Source: Hypoxylon rubiginosum (taxonomy: Eukaryota > Ascomycota > Sordariomycetes > Xylariales > Hypoxylaceae). From it: 64,000 nt of DNA. Below the pieces are notes generated by a model. It did not search any database. It saw only the letters and a program-made list of their open reading frames with translations, and had not been told where the DNA came from. Both the position numbers and the translations under genes were made by a program. The DNA lies in contig CADCXA010000030.1 of assembly GCA_902806565.1 (NCBI GenBank), positions 310,001 through 374,000 of the forward strand, given 5' to 3'. Shown here piece after piece: positions 45,955 through 57,660 of the stretch (position 1 is the first letter of the stretch; every line of letters starts with the position of its first letter).

Positions 45955-48827
45955 ATGAGATTCCAGACGTTCCTTTTGGCTACAATCAGCCTCGCCGTAG
46001 GCATCAACGCTTACTGGCTCGAGGATATAACTCGTAAGAATGCTCTTGTTATACTTGCGAATGGCTCTTTGCTAACCTTAGGATAGATCAAGGTGTTGCG
46101 CCTTTTGCCGGCTCAGGTTATTCGGTGTTCCGTAATGTGAAGGATTTTGGTGCCAAAGGTTTGCACCCCAGAACACGCGAGCCTCGAACGATCCGCAGAG
46201 ACTGATATTGGGTACAGGAGATGGAGTGACTGACGATACCGCGGCCATCACCGCGGCCTTGAACACGCCTGACAACAGGTGCTTGCAAGGATGCGTAAGT
46301 TCAACCGACATTGCCAGATATACTTCTACAATGAATAAGAAATATACTAACATCCTCAGGCATCCACGACGACGAAACCTGCCGTTGTCTATTTCCCGTC
46401 TGGAACCTACGTCATCTCGTCGTCTCTTGTCCCTCCTTACTTCACTCAGCTAGTTGGTGATCCGAACAATCGCCCGGTCCTAAAGGCCACCAGCAACTTC
46501 CAAGGCTTTGGCTTGATAGACGGCAACCCCTACTACACTGAGAACTTGAACTGGGTATCGACCAATGTATTCTACCGTCAAATGCGGAATTTTGTCATCG
46601 ATACTACCGGCATCGCACCAGCGACTGCGGCGACGGGCATCCATTGGCCGACCTCGCAGGCAACCAGCCTCATCAATATCGAGTTTAACATGCCTACGGA
46701 CGCAAGTACTGTACATGTCGGGTTGTTCATCGAGAGTGGTGAGTTGCATAAGCCTAGTTGCGTCGCTTAATTTACCTGTGCAAGCTGACTGTTAAAGGCT
46801 CGGGCGGTTTCATGAGCGATTTGACCTTCAATGGAGGTGCAACGGGAGCATCCATGGGTAACCAGCAGTATACCATGAGAAACCTGGTTTTCAACAACTG
46901 CCAGACTGGTAAGGCACATACTCTATAGCTACATATTTAACCTCAAGCTTGCATACTAACTACGATTCCTTAGCTATCATTCAACTGTGGAACTGGGGCT
47001 GGACCTACATCGGCCTGCAGATCAACAACTGCCAGAAGGGTATCGACATCTCTGCCGGTGGCTCGGATGCGCTTGATGTGGGCTCTATCACTGTCATCGA
47101 CAGTACTTTCAAGGACACCCCGGTCGGTATCATCACGGCCGCCGGGTCAGGATCTCAGCCCGCCACAGCCGCCAGCATCATTTTGGAGAACCTGAACTTG
47201 AACAATGTTCCCGTCGCCGTTCAGGGCCCCAGTGGCACGGTTCTTGCAGGAGGTTCTACCACGATTGCCGCATGGGGATCAGGTCATCAATACGCCCCTA
47301 GCGGACCCGACACGCTCCAGGGAACTATCTCAGCCAACAACAGGCCTGCCTCTCTTTTGGGCGATGGTGGTAACTACTACGCTCGGTCGAAGCCCCAGTA
47401 CGAGGACCTCGCTGCATCCGATATTGTGAGCGCCAGGAGCTCCGGGGCTAAAGGTGATGCTTCAACTGACGATGTAAGTTTGCTTCTCGCCTAAGACCTT
47501 AAGGACTATGCTAACGTATTCTAAGACTGCCTCACTTCAATCTGCTATCAACAGCGCTGCTTCAGGCGGAAAGGTTCTTTTCCTCGACCACGGTATCTAC
47601 AAGGTCACTTCGACCTTGAGCATCCCAGCTGGTTCTAAGATCGTCGGTGAAGGCTACCCTATCATCGTGGCTAGCGGCGCCACCTTCGGCGATATGAACA
47701 ACCCGAAGCCCCTGCTGCAAGTTGGAGCCAACTCTGGTGACGCCGGGGAAGTTGAGTTCTCCGACTTCGTTGTCGGAACTCAAGGTCCCGCACCGGGTGC
47801 CACTCTCATCGAGTGGAATCTCGCATCGTCAGCCGGTACCCCTAGCGGCATGTGGGACGTCCATGCTAGAGTTGGAGGTTTCCAAGGTTCGCAGTTTACC
47901 GTTGCCGAATGTCTGAAGCAACCTGGATCAGGAACCATCGACTCGAACTGCATCGGCGCATACATGTTGATGCACATCACCTCGAAGGCTACCAACTTGT
48001 ACATGGAAAACACCTGGCTATGGTATGTAGTCACTTCCTAAAAACTGCTTGATATGAGGTAACTAACACGATGACAGGACCGCTGATCACGATATTGAGG
48101 ACGCTACCAACACTCAAATCACTGTCTACTCTGGCCGAGGTCTTCGTAAGCAATTCATCTCTCCTGCAGATTTTATAGATTACTAACGAAACAGTGATCG
48201 AATCGACTGTCGGAAACTTCTGGCTGCTCGGCACCGCAGTTGAGCACAACCACCTCTACAACTACCAGCTTGCGGGCACGAAGAACATCTTTGCTAGCAT
48301 GCTCCAGACGGAGACACCGTAAGTTAAGCCAGAGGTGCTAGTTGTTACTATTACTGACATCAATCAAGATACTACCAACCTACGCCGAACGCCATTGAGC
48401 CCTTCCCTGTGGTCACCGCCCTCCAGGACCCTGACTTCACGACTTCATGCTCTGGCGTCTCTGGAAACTGTGCCAACTCGTGGGGTCTGCGAATCGTTGA
48501 CTCTTCAGATGTCTTCATCTACGGCGCCGGTCACTATTCGTTCTTCAACAACTACAGCACAGGTAAGCTCCTATAATCTCATCTATCTACTTTTCCGTGG
48601 TACGGATTCTAACTGTGTCACCCCTAGATTGCTCTACTGTTGATGCCGGAGAGAACTGCCAGTCCCGAATCGTCTCGATCGAGGGATCGTCCAGCAACAT
48701 CAACGTCTACGCGCTCAACACGATCGGCTCGCTGAGCATGCTCGACCGCGACGGCACGAGCGTCGCCAAGTGGCAGGACAACGTCAACGTGTTCCCGGCG
48801 AACGTCATATTGTACCGGACCGGTTAG
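45955..48827 (+). CDS. GH55 exo-beta-1,3-glucanase, secreted
   Basis: GH55 enzymes cleave beta-1,3-glucan of fungal walls. Eleven exons (45955-46033, 46087-46158, 46218-46294, 46360-46738, 46798-46908, 46974-47473, 47526-48022, 48078-48145, 48195-48318, 48369-48562, 48628-48827) give 766 residues in frame. MRFQTFLLATISLAVGINA is the signal peptide, followed by the YWLEDI...HQG block. Two tandem right-handed beta-helix (pectate-lyase-like) halves are seen, each opened by a similar motif: VKDFGAKGDGVTDDTAAI at about 42-60 and SSGAKGDASTDDTASLQSAI around residue 400. GNQQYTMRNLVFNNCQTA, WNWGWTYIGLQINNC, NLYMENTWLWTADHDIED and GRGLLIES are further family blocks. Intron 2 has a weaker donor (GTTTGC). 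Length matches the family. Confidence 0.94.
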
Positions 48828-49137
48828 AAGCCGCTACAGTGCGAGGTTTTATGTCCTTCGAGAGGCAACTCGGGGACGGGCAGCGTTGGTTTTCCACGCT
48901 GCAGGTATCTGGATTACGGAAGGGATGGACACGGGTCCAGGGGATACATCATCATCATGGTTGGATTGGTTGGGCTCGCATATATTTCTCTGCACATGAC
49001 TTATTTCATGTAAATACTTTTTTTTCTTTCTATGTACATACATACTAGGTCAGATTGTACCTATGAATCGCATTGAGCATTTTCAAACTCCCATCATGGT
49101 TCCTCTATACGTGTCTCTAGAATCGGTATCGTCGTCA
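48828..49137. other. Convergent intergenic spacer
   Basis: Short spacer between the GH55 and PhyH-like gene ends, with no gene. Confidence 0.5.
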
Positions 49138-50245
49138 TCAGTCAGGCAACGAGTAGCCAACGTCACCGCTCTCACTTCCCAGTTTAACTAAACGCGCACG
49201 CATCCCCTCCGCCCGAGCCCTTTGTTTATCATCCAAAAAGCTAAAGTCGCAATTACCCACCCACTGACGTATTTCGAGTTAGCTGGTTTCAAGTCAAGTC
49301 TTCGGGGAGATCATAAACGACAAGAAAATCAACATTGTTTGAGTTGAGGGGTCTCTGGCGACGACCGGAAAGCTAGTCGCGAGTTCTGGGAAAAGGAAGG
49401 GTGGGGGGTTTACCCCTTAGATAAACAAATGACAACAAGGCCGCGAAAAAGGGGAGTTGGGGTAGGCCTATTCAGAATTAACTCACACTTCCGACAGCGT
49501 GCTGCAGCACGTTCCTCGCGCGCAGCCTCCCGCCGGCCACGTGGCCGACGGACCCGTGCAGGCTCAGGCGCTCGCGGGCGCCGCCGTAGCGGCCGCGGTG
49601 CAGGATGTTGTTGTCGTAGAAGACGGCGTCGCCGGCGTCGAGCCGCACGACGAGCTGGCCCGGCACGCGCGGCTCGAGCGGGTCCGCGAGTCGCTCGGCC
49701 TCGGTGCGCGCCCGCGCGTGCGAGCCCGGGACCACGACGAGCGACTCGTCGCCGTCGCAGAGCGCCAGGTTCCACTGCGCGTGCCAGGCCGGCTCCCGCA
49801 GGCGCGCGACCTCCTCCTCGGCGGTGGCGGTGGCCGGGATGTCGTCGCGGTGCCACCGCAGCTCGTAGTCGCGGCCGTCGGACGGCCGCACGAGCAGGTT
49901 GTACAGCTCCATGACGAGCTGGTCGTCGCCGCAGTCCGGACCCAGGAGCTCCTTGGCCGCGCCGAGGATCTCGTCGCCGAAGTAGCTCGCGACGAAGGCG
50001 GGCGCGTCCGGCAGCGACGGGTTCATCAGGTGCTGGACGCCCCAGATGCCGACGCCGGGGCGCCAGGTCCACGGCGGGAACTGCTTGCCGACGGTGCGCA
50101 CGTGCGGCCACCCGCCCGCGACCGCCAGTTCGGTTGTGCGCTCGGCGGCGCCGCGGAGCTCCTGTACCTGCGACGCGCTGAGGATCGACCGCAGGACTAC
50201 GAAGCCGTCCTTGTCTAGCTGAGAGCGCAACGTCGAGGTGGGCAT
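49138..50245 (-). CDS. PhyH-like Fe(II)/2-oxoglutarate dioxygenase
   Basis: Two exons: 49487-50245 and 49138-49263, joined over a 223-nt intron (GTGAGT...GTCAG), give 294 residues. The long first frame alone stops at VGSVS, but the second exon supplies the family's usual ending (WVGNCDF, then RAEGMRARLVKLGSESGDVGYSL). The iron-binding HxD is WHRDD (around residues 130-134), and the distal His is in the NNILHRGRYGG block near 220, followed by Arg for 2-oxoglutarate. The N-terminus reads LDKDGFVVLRSIL and HVRTVGKQFPPW, then GVGIWGVQHLMNPSLPDAPAF. Such enzymes hydroxylate small molecules; the substrate is unknown. Exon 1 is extremely GC-rich compared with exon 2 and the intron. A long antisense open frame over exon 1 is a composition artefact. 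Confidence 0.9.
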
Positions 50246-51025
50246 GGTGACGCTTTTTGCGCAGGCGGCTCTGCTTTGCCGGTGCCTGTACGGGATACGT
50301 GTGTGTATGGATGGTTACAGAGAGTCGCGTGGGAGTTTTTTAGGAGAGGGGCAGGTTCCCACGCGGCTTGAATACTGTATGAATGACCCCTATCTCACCT
50401 GCGTAACGTCGCTTCGAGCAACAGACTGACCTGGTCAACTCGACCTAAAAACTGGGGGACCTCTCTGTGCGCCTTTCCTCGTGGCAACCAACGAGCCTTG
50501 GTTAAAAGTTGGAGATGGAGATGCAGGTGCTTTCATGTGATGGAACCGGGGGGATATATCGTCGTTTTGGAGAACATGGGAGGGTCTGATGATGGTAACG
50601 ACGTGACGGGTTGCGCCGATCTCGATTGCTATTGCGGGGTCAAGGTCGGCCGCGATAGATACAACGTTGCGCGTAACACCGTTCCTCGGCACGGTTCGGC
50701 GCTGGCGTAGTGGGGAAAATGGGCATAGGGAGAATCAAAGTGCGAGTATTTTCATTTAGCGAGGAGCATCAAGTCAATACCTCTCTTGTTTTGCTTTGGG
50801 TATCGTACTATACAATACATGATTACGTTCAATTATAATTACATCAGTAGGTAATTGATAAGCGAAAGTGCAGATATAGGAGCCTTTTGAAGAAGCAGAC
50901 CACCGGACCACCAGACCGAACCCTTTACGCCGTCGCTTATAGAATCGAACCCATCACCGCGTATGTTCCGTACATCCGACACTTCCTAGGGAATCAAGAT
51001 ACAAAATCCAAATATACCTAACGTA
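50246..51025. other. Intergenic, PhyH-like promoter
   Basis: No gene is supported here; the small frames lack domains. Confidence 0.45.
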
Positions 51026-52348
51026 TTACAAACCCAAGCCTGAATCCTTCATGTTCTGCGCTCGCGTTTCGCCCTTGACGTACTCGCTTAGCCGCATCTC
51101 GTTTGACTCGTTGCCATGGCCTTCCATGAACTGGCCTCGAGACGAACCGGGCGAGTACGGAGGTAGAGACAGCATTCCGCGGTGCTGCTGATGTCGGTAT
51201 CCGTCGGTTACTGCTGCTTCCGCGGCTGGATCCGGCGACGGTACTATCATTAAGCCCCCTATAGACGCGTCCAGCGCGCCCGGTGAGCCCATCAATGATC
51301 CACGCTGATGTATTACCGGTGAAATAGGGGATACTTGAGAGATCGGAGAGGCGACGGAAACAGGCGAGACAGGAACTGGATGTGTCCGTGCTCGTTCTTG
51401 GAACGCCCGGTCCCTATGAAGATCTCCGGACGAGACGACCCCTTGCGTCTGCAGTGTCGGAGCAGTCCTAGAGGACGGCGTCATGATACCTTCGCTGGAA
51501 CCCACCGCGTTCGCCGTATTCCGACTAGGATCGGGACTATAAATTTTCGATACCATATTATTGAGCTGATAGACGTTATCCGTCGACCCGAAAAGCGGAT
51601 CTACTCGACCTTTCTCCATCCAGTGTCGCTCGAAGATTCGTAAGACGCCGAGCGCTGCCGTAAGCATGTACGTAAACCTGTCGTCATCAGCTACAAGTTG
51701 TATCCGCGAAGGAGTGCAATCATCCTACACCAATGCCACAGCTATAAAGTAGAAGCCTCGCTCTAGGGAACAGTAGTTGTCAAGCTGCCCTTTAGTGCCA
51801 AGGTCCTCGTTACCGAATCGAATCGTTTGGTATCCTTGTGGCGGATCATTCGGAGCATCGGAGTCGTCGACTGCTTCAGAGTCAGCATCGCAACATGAAC
51901 TGAAAAGTTATGAGAGTATTACAATTGGTCCTCGTTAATCCGTGGCAATCCGTAGGCAGACCCGTACGAGCTAGGACGGTTATGATGGCAACCGTCACTC
52001 CGTTGAATACCACGTCGGCGACGACGAATGCTGCGATCAATGGCGTGCTAGATCTCTTCCGTCGGCTGCCCGCATGCTGCACTAATAACACGACGGCCGA
52101 ATAGATAAACGCGATGCAAGCCTAGAAGCAAGATGAGTCCAACAATGTTTCAATAGTCGACTAGAAGGACAGCCACGAACCATCAATTCCAGATAAAACA
52201 TGCATTCCGCGTAGCCGAGGAGGTTCGAGTGGATATATACTAGGAGAAACCCATTCATCACGGCCGTTACAAGCGTTCCTAAGATCTGTAACAGCCTGCC
52301 GACGAGAAGCCATCTCGACAAGCTCCATCTTGACAATGCCCACGCCAT
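51026..52348 (-). CDS. MARVEL-like four-pass membrane protein
   Basis: Four exons (52181-52348, 51923-52121, 51729-51870, 51026-51677) encode 386 residues. Four hydrophobic segments are visible: WLLVGRLLQILGTLVTAVMN; FYLELMACIAFIYSAVVLL; LIAAFVVADVVFNGVTVAII; and FYFIAVALVFTYMLTAALGVL, the last completed across intron 3. The loop between segments 3 and 4 contains TDCHGLT and PQGYQTIRFG...LDNYCSLERGF, with two conserved cysteines, a pattern found in fungal MARVEL-type proteins of the plasma membrane. The C-terminal 190 residues are Ser/Pro-rich and presumably cytosolic. The acceptor of intron 2 is ambiguous by three bases (51870 or 51873). Function unknown; membrane organisation or trafficking is a guess from the fold. 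Confidence 0.82.
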
Positions 52349-53284
52349 TACAGATAGACAGGCGTGAAGACGGATTACACTGGGTAGTCGAGCATTCGGT
52401 AAGAACCCAGGACGCCAGTATTCCTCCGTAGAAACGGAGAGGTGGGAGGAGGAAATATGTTTCGCGACAAGATAGCCAACACTAAGTGGACTCGGAGTGA
52501 GGCTGTGCCCAGACAGTATTGCAGATCACTCTGGGGCCACTAGCCCATCTGCCCATCCCATCAAAAGCTATTTCTAGAATAGTTTGCCTCCAGCCTTACT
52601 CGTTCAGAGATATTGAACCATCTGAGCGTTCTTGGCGGCATACGGTCTAATGATATCGGCTGCAGGCAGTTCAACTATCGGTGTGTGTTCGGGAAGTTTC
52701 ATCTCCTTCGAGGCGCTTTAACACGTTCTGCACGTTACGGAAAAGTCGGGTTTAACAGGCTGACAGGAGAAGCCAAATTTGGGATGGCAGGATGTGACTG
52801 GGTGGTAGGCAGGCTAGAGAAGAACACTTGCATGCACCGCCTCCACTGGCGCAACCCCAAACGACTAACTTGTGGTCTAGGACCGGTCGAGCTGGTCGAG
52901 ATAGAAATCTTCCTACATATTTGAAAGCCATTGGCGTCGAGCAACTCGCTGCGCTTTGTAGAGCCCAATTACGTTGAAGGAAATTGCAGCCTTAATTATA
53001 TAAGCCCTGTAGGATCGATAATGTTAAGATTTCCGCACACCTTGGGGGTCGCATTCGGCGAGGATGGACGGTGAGATTGGTTGTCATTTTCAAGATGCAT
53101 ATATGGACAGCGAACGGGCGCTTGATGAGTAAGGCTGCGCACAATTGGCACATGTCATACGAGGACATAGTGCTCTGACCTCTGACCATCCAACACGATC
53201 TGGGGTGATTTGGCGCGGAGATCTTGACGAAAAGAACAGTAATAGATAGGTACCTTAGGTCTGCCCCGTGCGACGCCGCCCCCC
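52349..53284. other. Intergenic, no gene seen
   Basis: Spacer between the MARVEL-like start and the efm7 stop. The open frames at 52613-52968 on both strands have no recognisable content. Confidence 0.45.
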
Positions 53285-54112
53285 CTATATGCACTTCTCA
53301 TCAGGCCAGCGCAACGTGAAGCCCGTGACCGTCTTCCGAACATCCTCGTCGCCCGGGTCGTTCTCGAACATAGCCTTATCCATCTTCTCTTCCAGGATCT
53401 TCTCTACGACGAACCCTCTTTCGCGCGCGATATCGAAGAATGCCAGGTCTTTATGTTGCAACCAAGGACGGTAACTCGTGAAGCAGACGAAGGCAGTGCT
53501 GGTTTTCTTCCGGCTCAATGTCGCCTCGATTGAAGAAATCATATTCCCGTGCTCGGAGTGCCTGAACAGTAGGTCGGCCAAGATAAGCACGTCGAACCTG
53601 TCCCTCTTGACGGGCTCGAGATGCGCTAGCAGATGCGTCGGATCAGCGCCCCAGACGTAACCGTCGGCGACGATTGGAGAGTCCTCGGCATCGCCGTCTA
53701 GTGCCGGTATGAGTTCGCAGCCCAGAATGTTTTTCTTCATGTTCACAACCAAGTCCGGATCGGGAAAGTCGGTCACCACCACCTTTTCGGCCCCCAAGAT
53801 GGCGCTTACGATGCTAGGAAGCCCTGCCCCGGCGCCGAGTTCGAGCACAGTCCGGCCTTGGACCTCGGAGACGTAGGTCTCCAAGTATTTGGAAATGATT
53901 CGGCTGCCATTCCATAGATGATGTGCTTCCAGCGGGCTGTGGCCTACGAGGTGAAGCGTGATCGTCTTTCCCGATTGCAATGTATAGATCTGGGATGTCG
54001 GGGGTGGCGACGGAGGATAATAATCTGCCGGTTCGTCGAAGAGTCCTCCTATGTCTTGCTCCATGGTTTGTTCTTTGAAAAGGAAGTCTTCGTCGAAGGG
54101 TTTTTGCTCCAT
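53285..54112 (-). CDS. efm7: Protein N-methyltransferase EFM7 (elongation factor 1-alpha)
   Basis: EFM7 (formerly Nnt1) methylates the N-terminal Gly and neighbouring Lys of eEF1A in yeast, using S-adenosylmethionine. The gene is intronless, 275 residues. The seven-beta-strand methyltransferase fold is clear: HHLWNGSRIISKYLE at about 64-78, motif I VLELGAGAGLPS at 89-100, the acidic loop VVVTDFPDPDLV at 111-122, DGYVWGADPTHL, and FDVLILADLLFRHSEH with the DLLF block. The C-terminus TGFTLRWPDEKCI matches the family's closing strand. The start used is the first ATG at 54112; a second in-frame ATG at residue 17 is possible. The eEF1A target is assigned from family knowledge. Confidence 0.9.
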   Translation of the reverse strand: MEQKPFDEDFLFKEQTMEQDIGGLFDEPADYYPPSPPPTSQIYTLQSGKTITLHLVGHSPLEAHHLWNGSRIISKYLETYVSEVQGRTVLELGAGAGLPSIVSAILGAEKVVVTDFPDPDLVVNMKKNILGCELIPALDGDAEDSPIVADGYVWGADPTHLLAHLEPVKRDRFDVLILADLLFRHSEHGNMISSIEATLSRKKTSTAFVCFTSYRPWLQHKDLAFFDIARERGFVVEKILEEKMDKAMFENDPGDEDVRKTVTGFTLRWPDEKCI

Positions 54113-55094
54113 TCACGTGCATTTTCCATTTTCCCATGTACTTTGTATTCCGTACAGCCGTTAAAAAGATTTAAGCTTGAACTAAGCGAGACCCACACAG
54201 TATTCCCAAAGGTCCAAGGTGGTATTCGTACTGTTACTTCTACTTCAGCTAACAGGGGACATGGCCAGGGGATATAGTGATGGGCTTCATCGACAATGCT
54301 TCCATGCGAGGCGAAGCACCACAAGTAATTTACCAGATCTTATAGTGAACCATTATTTGCCTAACCACGACGTAGCCCGCCTAGCCCAAGTCTCTGCCCG
54401 CAGGAAAGGGGGCCGCTTCGCCACTTTGCTGTGCCTCTTTCGTATTAGATATATTGAAACGCAAGACAGGAGGGGGTGACTCGCCCGAATCAGTAGACCT
54501 ATTAGATCGATGCCGCTAGAGTGCCAGTAGATAGGAGCCACGAGCCTAGACGGCGATATCTGTCGTTCCTATACCAGGAGACCGGTGAACAGCCACTCGC
54601 TTCGATTGGCTATTTTAAACTGCCATAAGGTAGCAATTGCGATCTGAAAGGCAGCCGAGCATGTCTGTCTAATGCATCAATATGATACCTGCAATGCTAT
54701 CTCCCGTCTAGGGCAAAGTGTCGAAGCAGTTTGAATGGAACACGTCCCAGAGTTGATATCCGTGACTCCTACCCACACACTAAGTTCTTGAGCTCGAGCA
54801 CGTCTAATAGCGAATGAGAACCTCCTTATCAATTTTAGCCTACACCAGGATTGAAAGCCTATAGGATGCTCCGCAATGTAAGCAGTCTGCGTAGTACTTC
54901 TCCAAGTGAAATAACATGTTGCAACCCACTCGGACCGACGCTTAACCCGATACCCCGTCAACCCTTAAGTGCTTTAAGAGCTCCTTCTCGTCTCAGCATC
55001 GTCTACTCTGTAGGTATTTTCACGCCAGTTCCCAAGGTCGATATCAAGGCAAAGTGGGTCGTGTATCGTATGAAGTTACCTTAACTACGACAAG
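54113..55094. other. Divergent intergenic region between efm7 and qcr8
   Basis: Contains the promoters of both genes. Weak open frames (54677-54961, 54851-55084) show no domain. Confidence 0.45.
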
Positions 55095-55604
55095 ATGCGT
55101 CCTACGCAGATTCTTCGAAGTGGTGGTGAGCTCCCGATCGGTAAATATGGACAGTAAGTCGGCAAGAGTCAACATATTCTGGAGGACAGCCTAACTTCTG
55201 TAACCTGCCTAGTTATCTCAACAAGGACACATGGGGTCACCTCGGTATGTTTCATCTAGCCATTTGCGTAAACCCGGCTATGCTCTCTTGTGAACTAACT
55301 AGCCTTCACCTATCTAGGCTGTGTTCAACCCCAGAAAGGCATAATCACGTACGGGATTAGCGCGAACCGCCAGAACGTGCTGGCGGGCGCTACTCACGAC
55401 GCCGTGTTTAACACTTGGCGACGATTCAGTACCCAGGTCTTCTACTGGGCACCGCCCCTCCTCGCCGCCTATTATGCCATGGACTGGGCTATCAAGCGGT
55501 ATGTCCCCAGCTGAAGAGACACTGCTATATGGATATAGTAATAACCGAGCCCTAGAAACGAGTATCTGAATAGCAAGACAGGACGGGCCGAGTTTAAGGA
55601 ATAA
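55095..55604 (+). CDS. qcr8: Cytochrome bc1 complex subunit 8 (Qcr8)
   Basis: Qcr8 is a small ubiquinone-binding-region subunit of mitochondrial respiratory complex III. Four exons (55095-55153, 55213-55244, 55318-55498, 55556-55604) give 106 residues, too fragmented for a simple ORF scan. The start MRPTQILRSGGELPIGKYG is followed by HYLNKDTWGHLG, then GIITYGISANRQNVLAGATHDAVFNTWRR and the single membrane segment VFYWAPPLLAAYYAMDWAI, ending RNEYLNSKTGRAEFKE. Each junction falls in a split codon that restores the family sequence, for example HLG-CVQ and KR-NEY. Length and order match fungal Qcr8. Confidence 0.95.
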
Positions 55605-55895
55605 TGATGAGGATTTGATGTGAACGTGAGCTGCCTATTGACAAGCTTCGTGATGTATAGTCCTTACATATATGAATCATATAATCGCAATAATGTGGAT
55701 ATGCTGGATACCTTAGGTACGCAGCAACTCACAGCTGTACCTGCAGTGCCCGAACCCAAGGGTGCGTGACATTTAGAAGCTCATAAGCTAGGAGGTAGGT
55801 ATATATGAGTCTCAACTGGCCGTGCATGATTTCATTGAGTACACCATTATACTTCTTGTTGTAGATACCTACTTCCGCTTAGGTTGAGATAATAC

Positions 55896-57660
55896 TCATA
55901 CCCAACCCTCGGCGCCAATCGCTGAGCGACAGTCGCTCTGACGTGCTCTAGTGAAAGCCCACCATGTCCCAATGGTCAATAACGTGAGACCAGCTGCAAC
56001 GGCTATGTACACCCAGAAGTAAAACGACAACACGGCTTGCTCTGCTGTTGGCTCCCAGTTGAATACGCCCATGGAGAACACAGACTATAGACGTTAGTCG
56101 ACCTACAGACATTATATCTGGACACTAGATTGTACTGACTGCAACTGTTGTTAATGGGAGAAATACCATGGTCACTAAAGCTATCGATTTCATCTGCGTA
56201 TTTTCTCTCTTGGCATCGATAGCTATGCGGATATTGGCAAGGTTCGAAGCCTATTGCTCATTCGAGATTAGTCTTGGTGTATTAGCAGTTGAAGTAACAT
56301 GTAAATCCTCCGAGTACCTAATTTAGGCAAGTAATGAAAGGCGGGTGAAAATACCAGCTGTGTTGTAAAGCCTAGACCATCAAGCACCATGTGGCACTGG
56401 TCAAGCTTCTGGCCATACTCAATTCTGATCTCGATAAGGCGCTCACGGATCCGTAGCTCCATATTCGACTGTTCGGGGTAAAGATCCTGTTTGGCTTCAA
56501 TGCTATCGCCAAAATCCAAGCTCTTGTGGGACCTCGGAGTAACGTTAGGCATTCGTTCAAGTTCATATGTATGCTGAATCATGCCCAAGATCTGGTGCTT
56601 GACGATTCGAACTCCCTTAGCGAGCAATCGATTCTCAATATAGAGACATGGTAGTTGTTGGACGTTTCTGTCTTGACCTATGAAGTTATCCGTAAAAATC
56701 GATTCCGGAACTTGTGAGTTGGAGCTGAATGTTTGGATAATCTCTTCAAAGTTGCTTGTTACCGATTCTATCTGGTCTATGAGGCGTTTGCGGTCTAGTT
56801 CTACTAGGATTCCCGAAGCCAGCATTGGGTGATAGATAGCAGTGCCTGCTTTAGAGAGGCGACCGTAGATACTGTTCATTTGGTCTTTGTTACAACCATA
56901 AAATACGGAGAGATTTAGTCTCTTCTGATGGAGGTAAACCGAAGACATAGCAATGCCATTCGGCCAAGTCGAACACATTCTCCCAGTATATACTAGAAAA
57001 GTCGCCATATATTAAAGGCCAAGTAATCCAATAAAATTAGATTAGAAAAGGCTTACCAATGCTGTCCCCTTCGTACTCGTGAAGATGCATGCGAGAGAAC
57101 TGCGCGGTTTCTCGGCGAATTGTTCGAACAATCGTAGGATGGATATGAAATAAGTCCACGAGTTCGCTAAACTCAGCTCTCGATGTTGGGAGATATGATG
57201 GTGTTGAATAGTCCGAGTTGCTATCACGGCTGAAGAGGCTAGTGCGTTCACTGTCAGTTACCTACCTACCTCCTAGGTTCCTAGGTACATAGGTAGGTAT
57301 TAAGACTGCGAGATTGAGTCTTGAAGTACACTAACATGGAATATGTTCCGTATTCGCATCCCCCCCGGATCGATGACTTATGCTATAGATTGTGAGCGAA
57401 GCTTACAACTGGGAAGTTCTCAAACCTTCGAAATCCACCTGCCTAAGTCTCCTTGAGACTTTATGTTCCAGCGCTTGGGTTTCTAAAACGGTCAGCACCA
57501 CCTAATACAACATGATGACAAGGGTTGATAATGGTATTTAGAAACTAATATGTACCGGATCCGTCCATAATTTTTTGATGATTTTGAACTGCCTAGGTTC
57601 GTACTTGAAGTTGTCAAAGTCGTTATCATTAAAACCCGTCTCGGCGCCTGGCCAGTCCAT
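55896..57660 (-). CDS. Fungal CorA-like two-pass membrane protein
   Basis: Six exons (57556-57660, 57407-57501, 57057-57250, 56355-56992, 56140-56250, 55896-56084) sum to 443 residues. The start is MDWPGAETGFNDNDFDNF. Exon 3 gives EFSELVDLFHIHPTIVRTIRRETAQFSRMHLHEYEG, the helical segment seen in fungal CorA-like proteins, and exon 4 carries a long cytosolic helical region. Exons 5-6 encode IAIDAKRENTQMKSIALVTMVFLPLTTVA then SVFSMGVFNWEP, matching the first membrane helix and the loop where true CorA channels have GMN; here the residues are GVFNW. The second helix is FYFWVYIAVAAGLTLLTIGTWW. Magnesium transport is therefore not assured; many fungal relatives have unknown roles. The first three junctions are less certain than the rest. 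Confidence 0.8.

Noticed and set aside
49499..50218. 239-codon plus-strand open frame
   Set aside because: It is antisense to exon 1 of the PhyH-like gene and has only composition-driven content.
50939..50965. GAATCGAACCC sequence resembling a tRNA T arm
   Set aside because: No matching acceptor, D or anticodon stems are found around it.
54677..55084. Open frames upstream of qcr8
   Set aside because: They lack domains and sit in the divergent promoter region of efm7 and qcr8.
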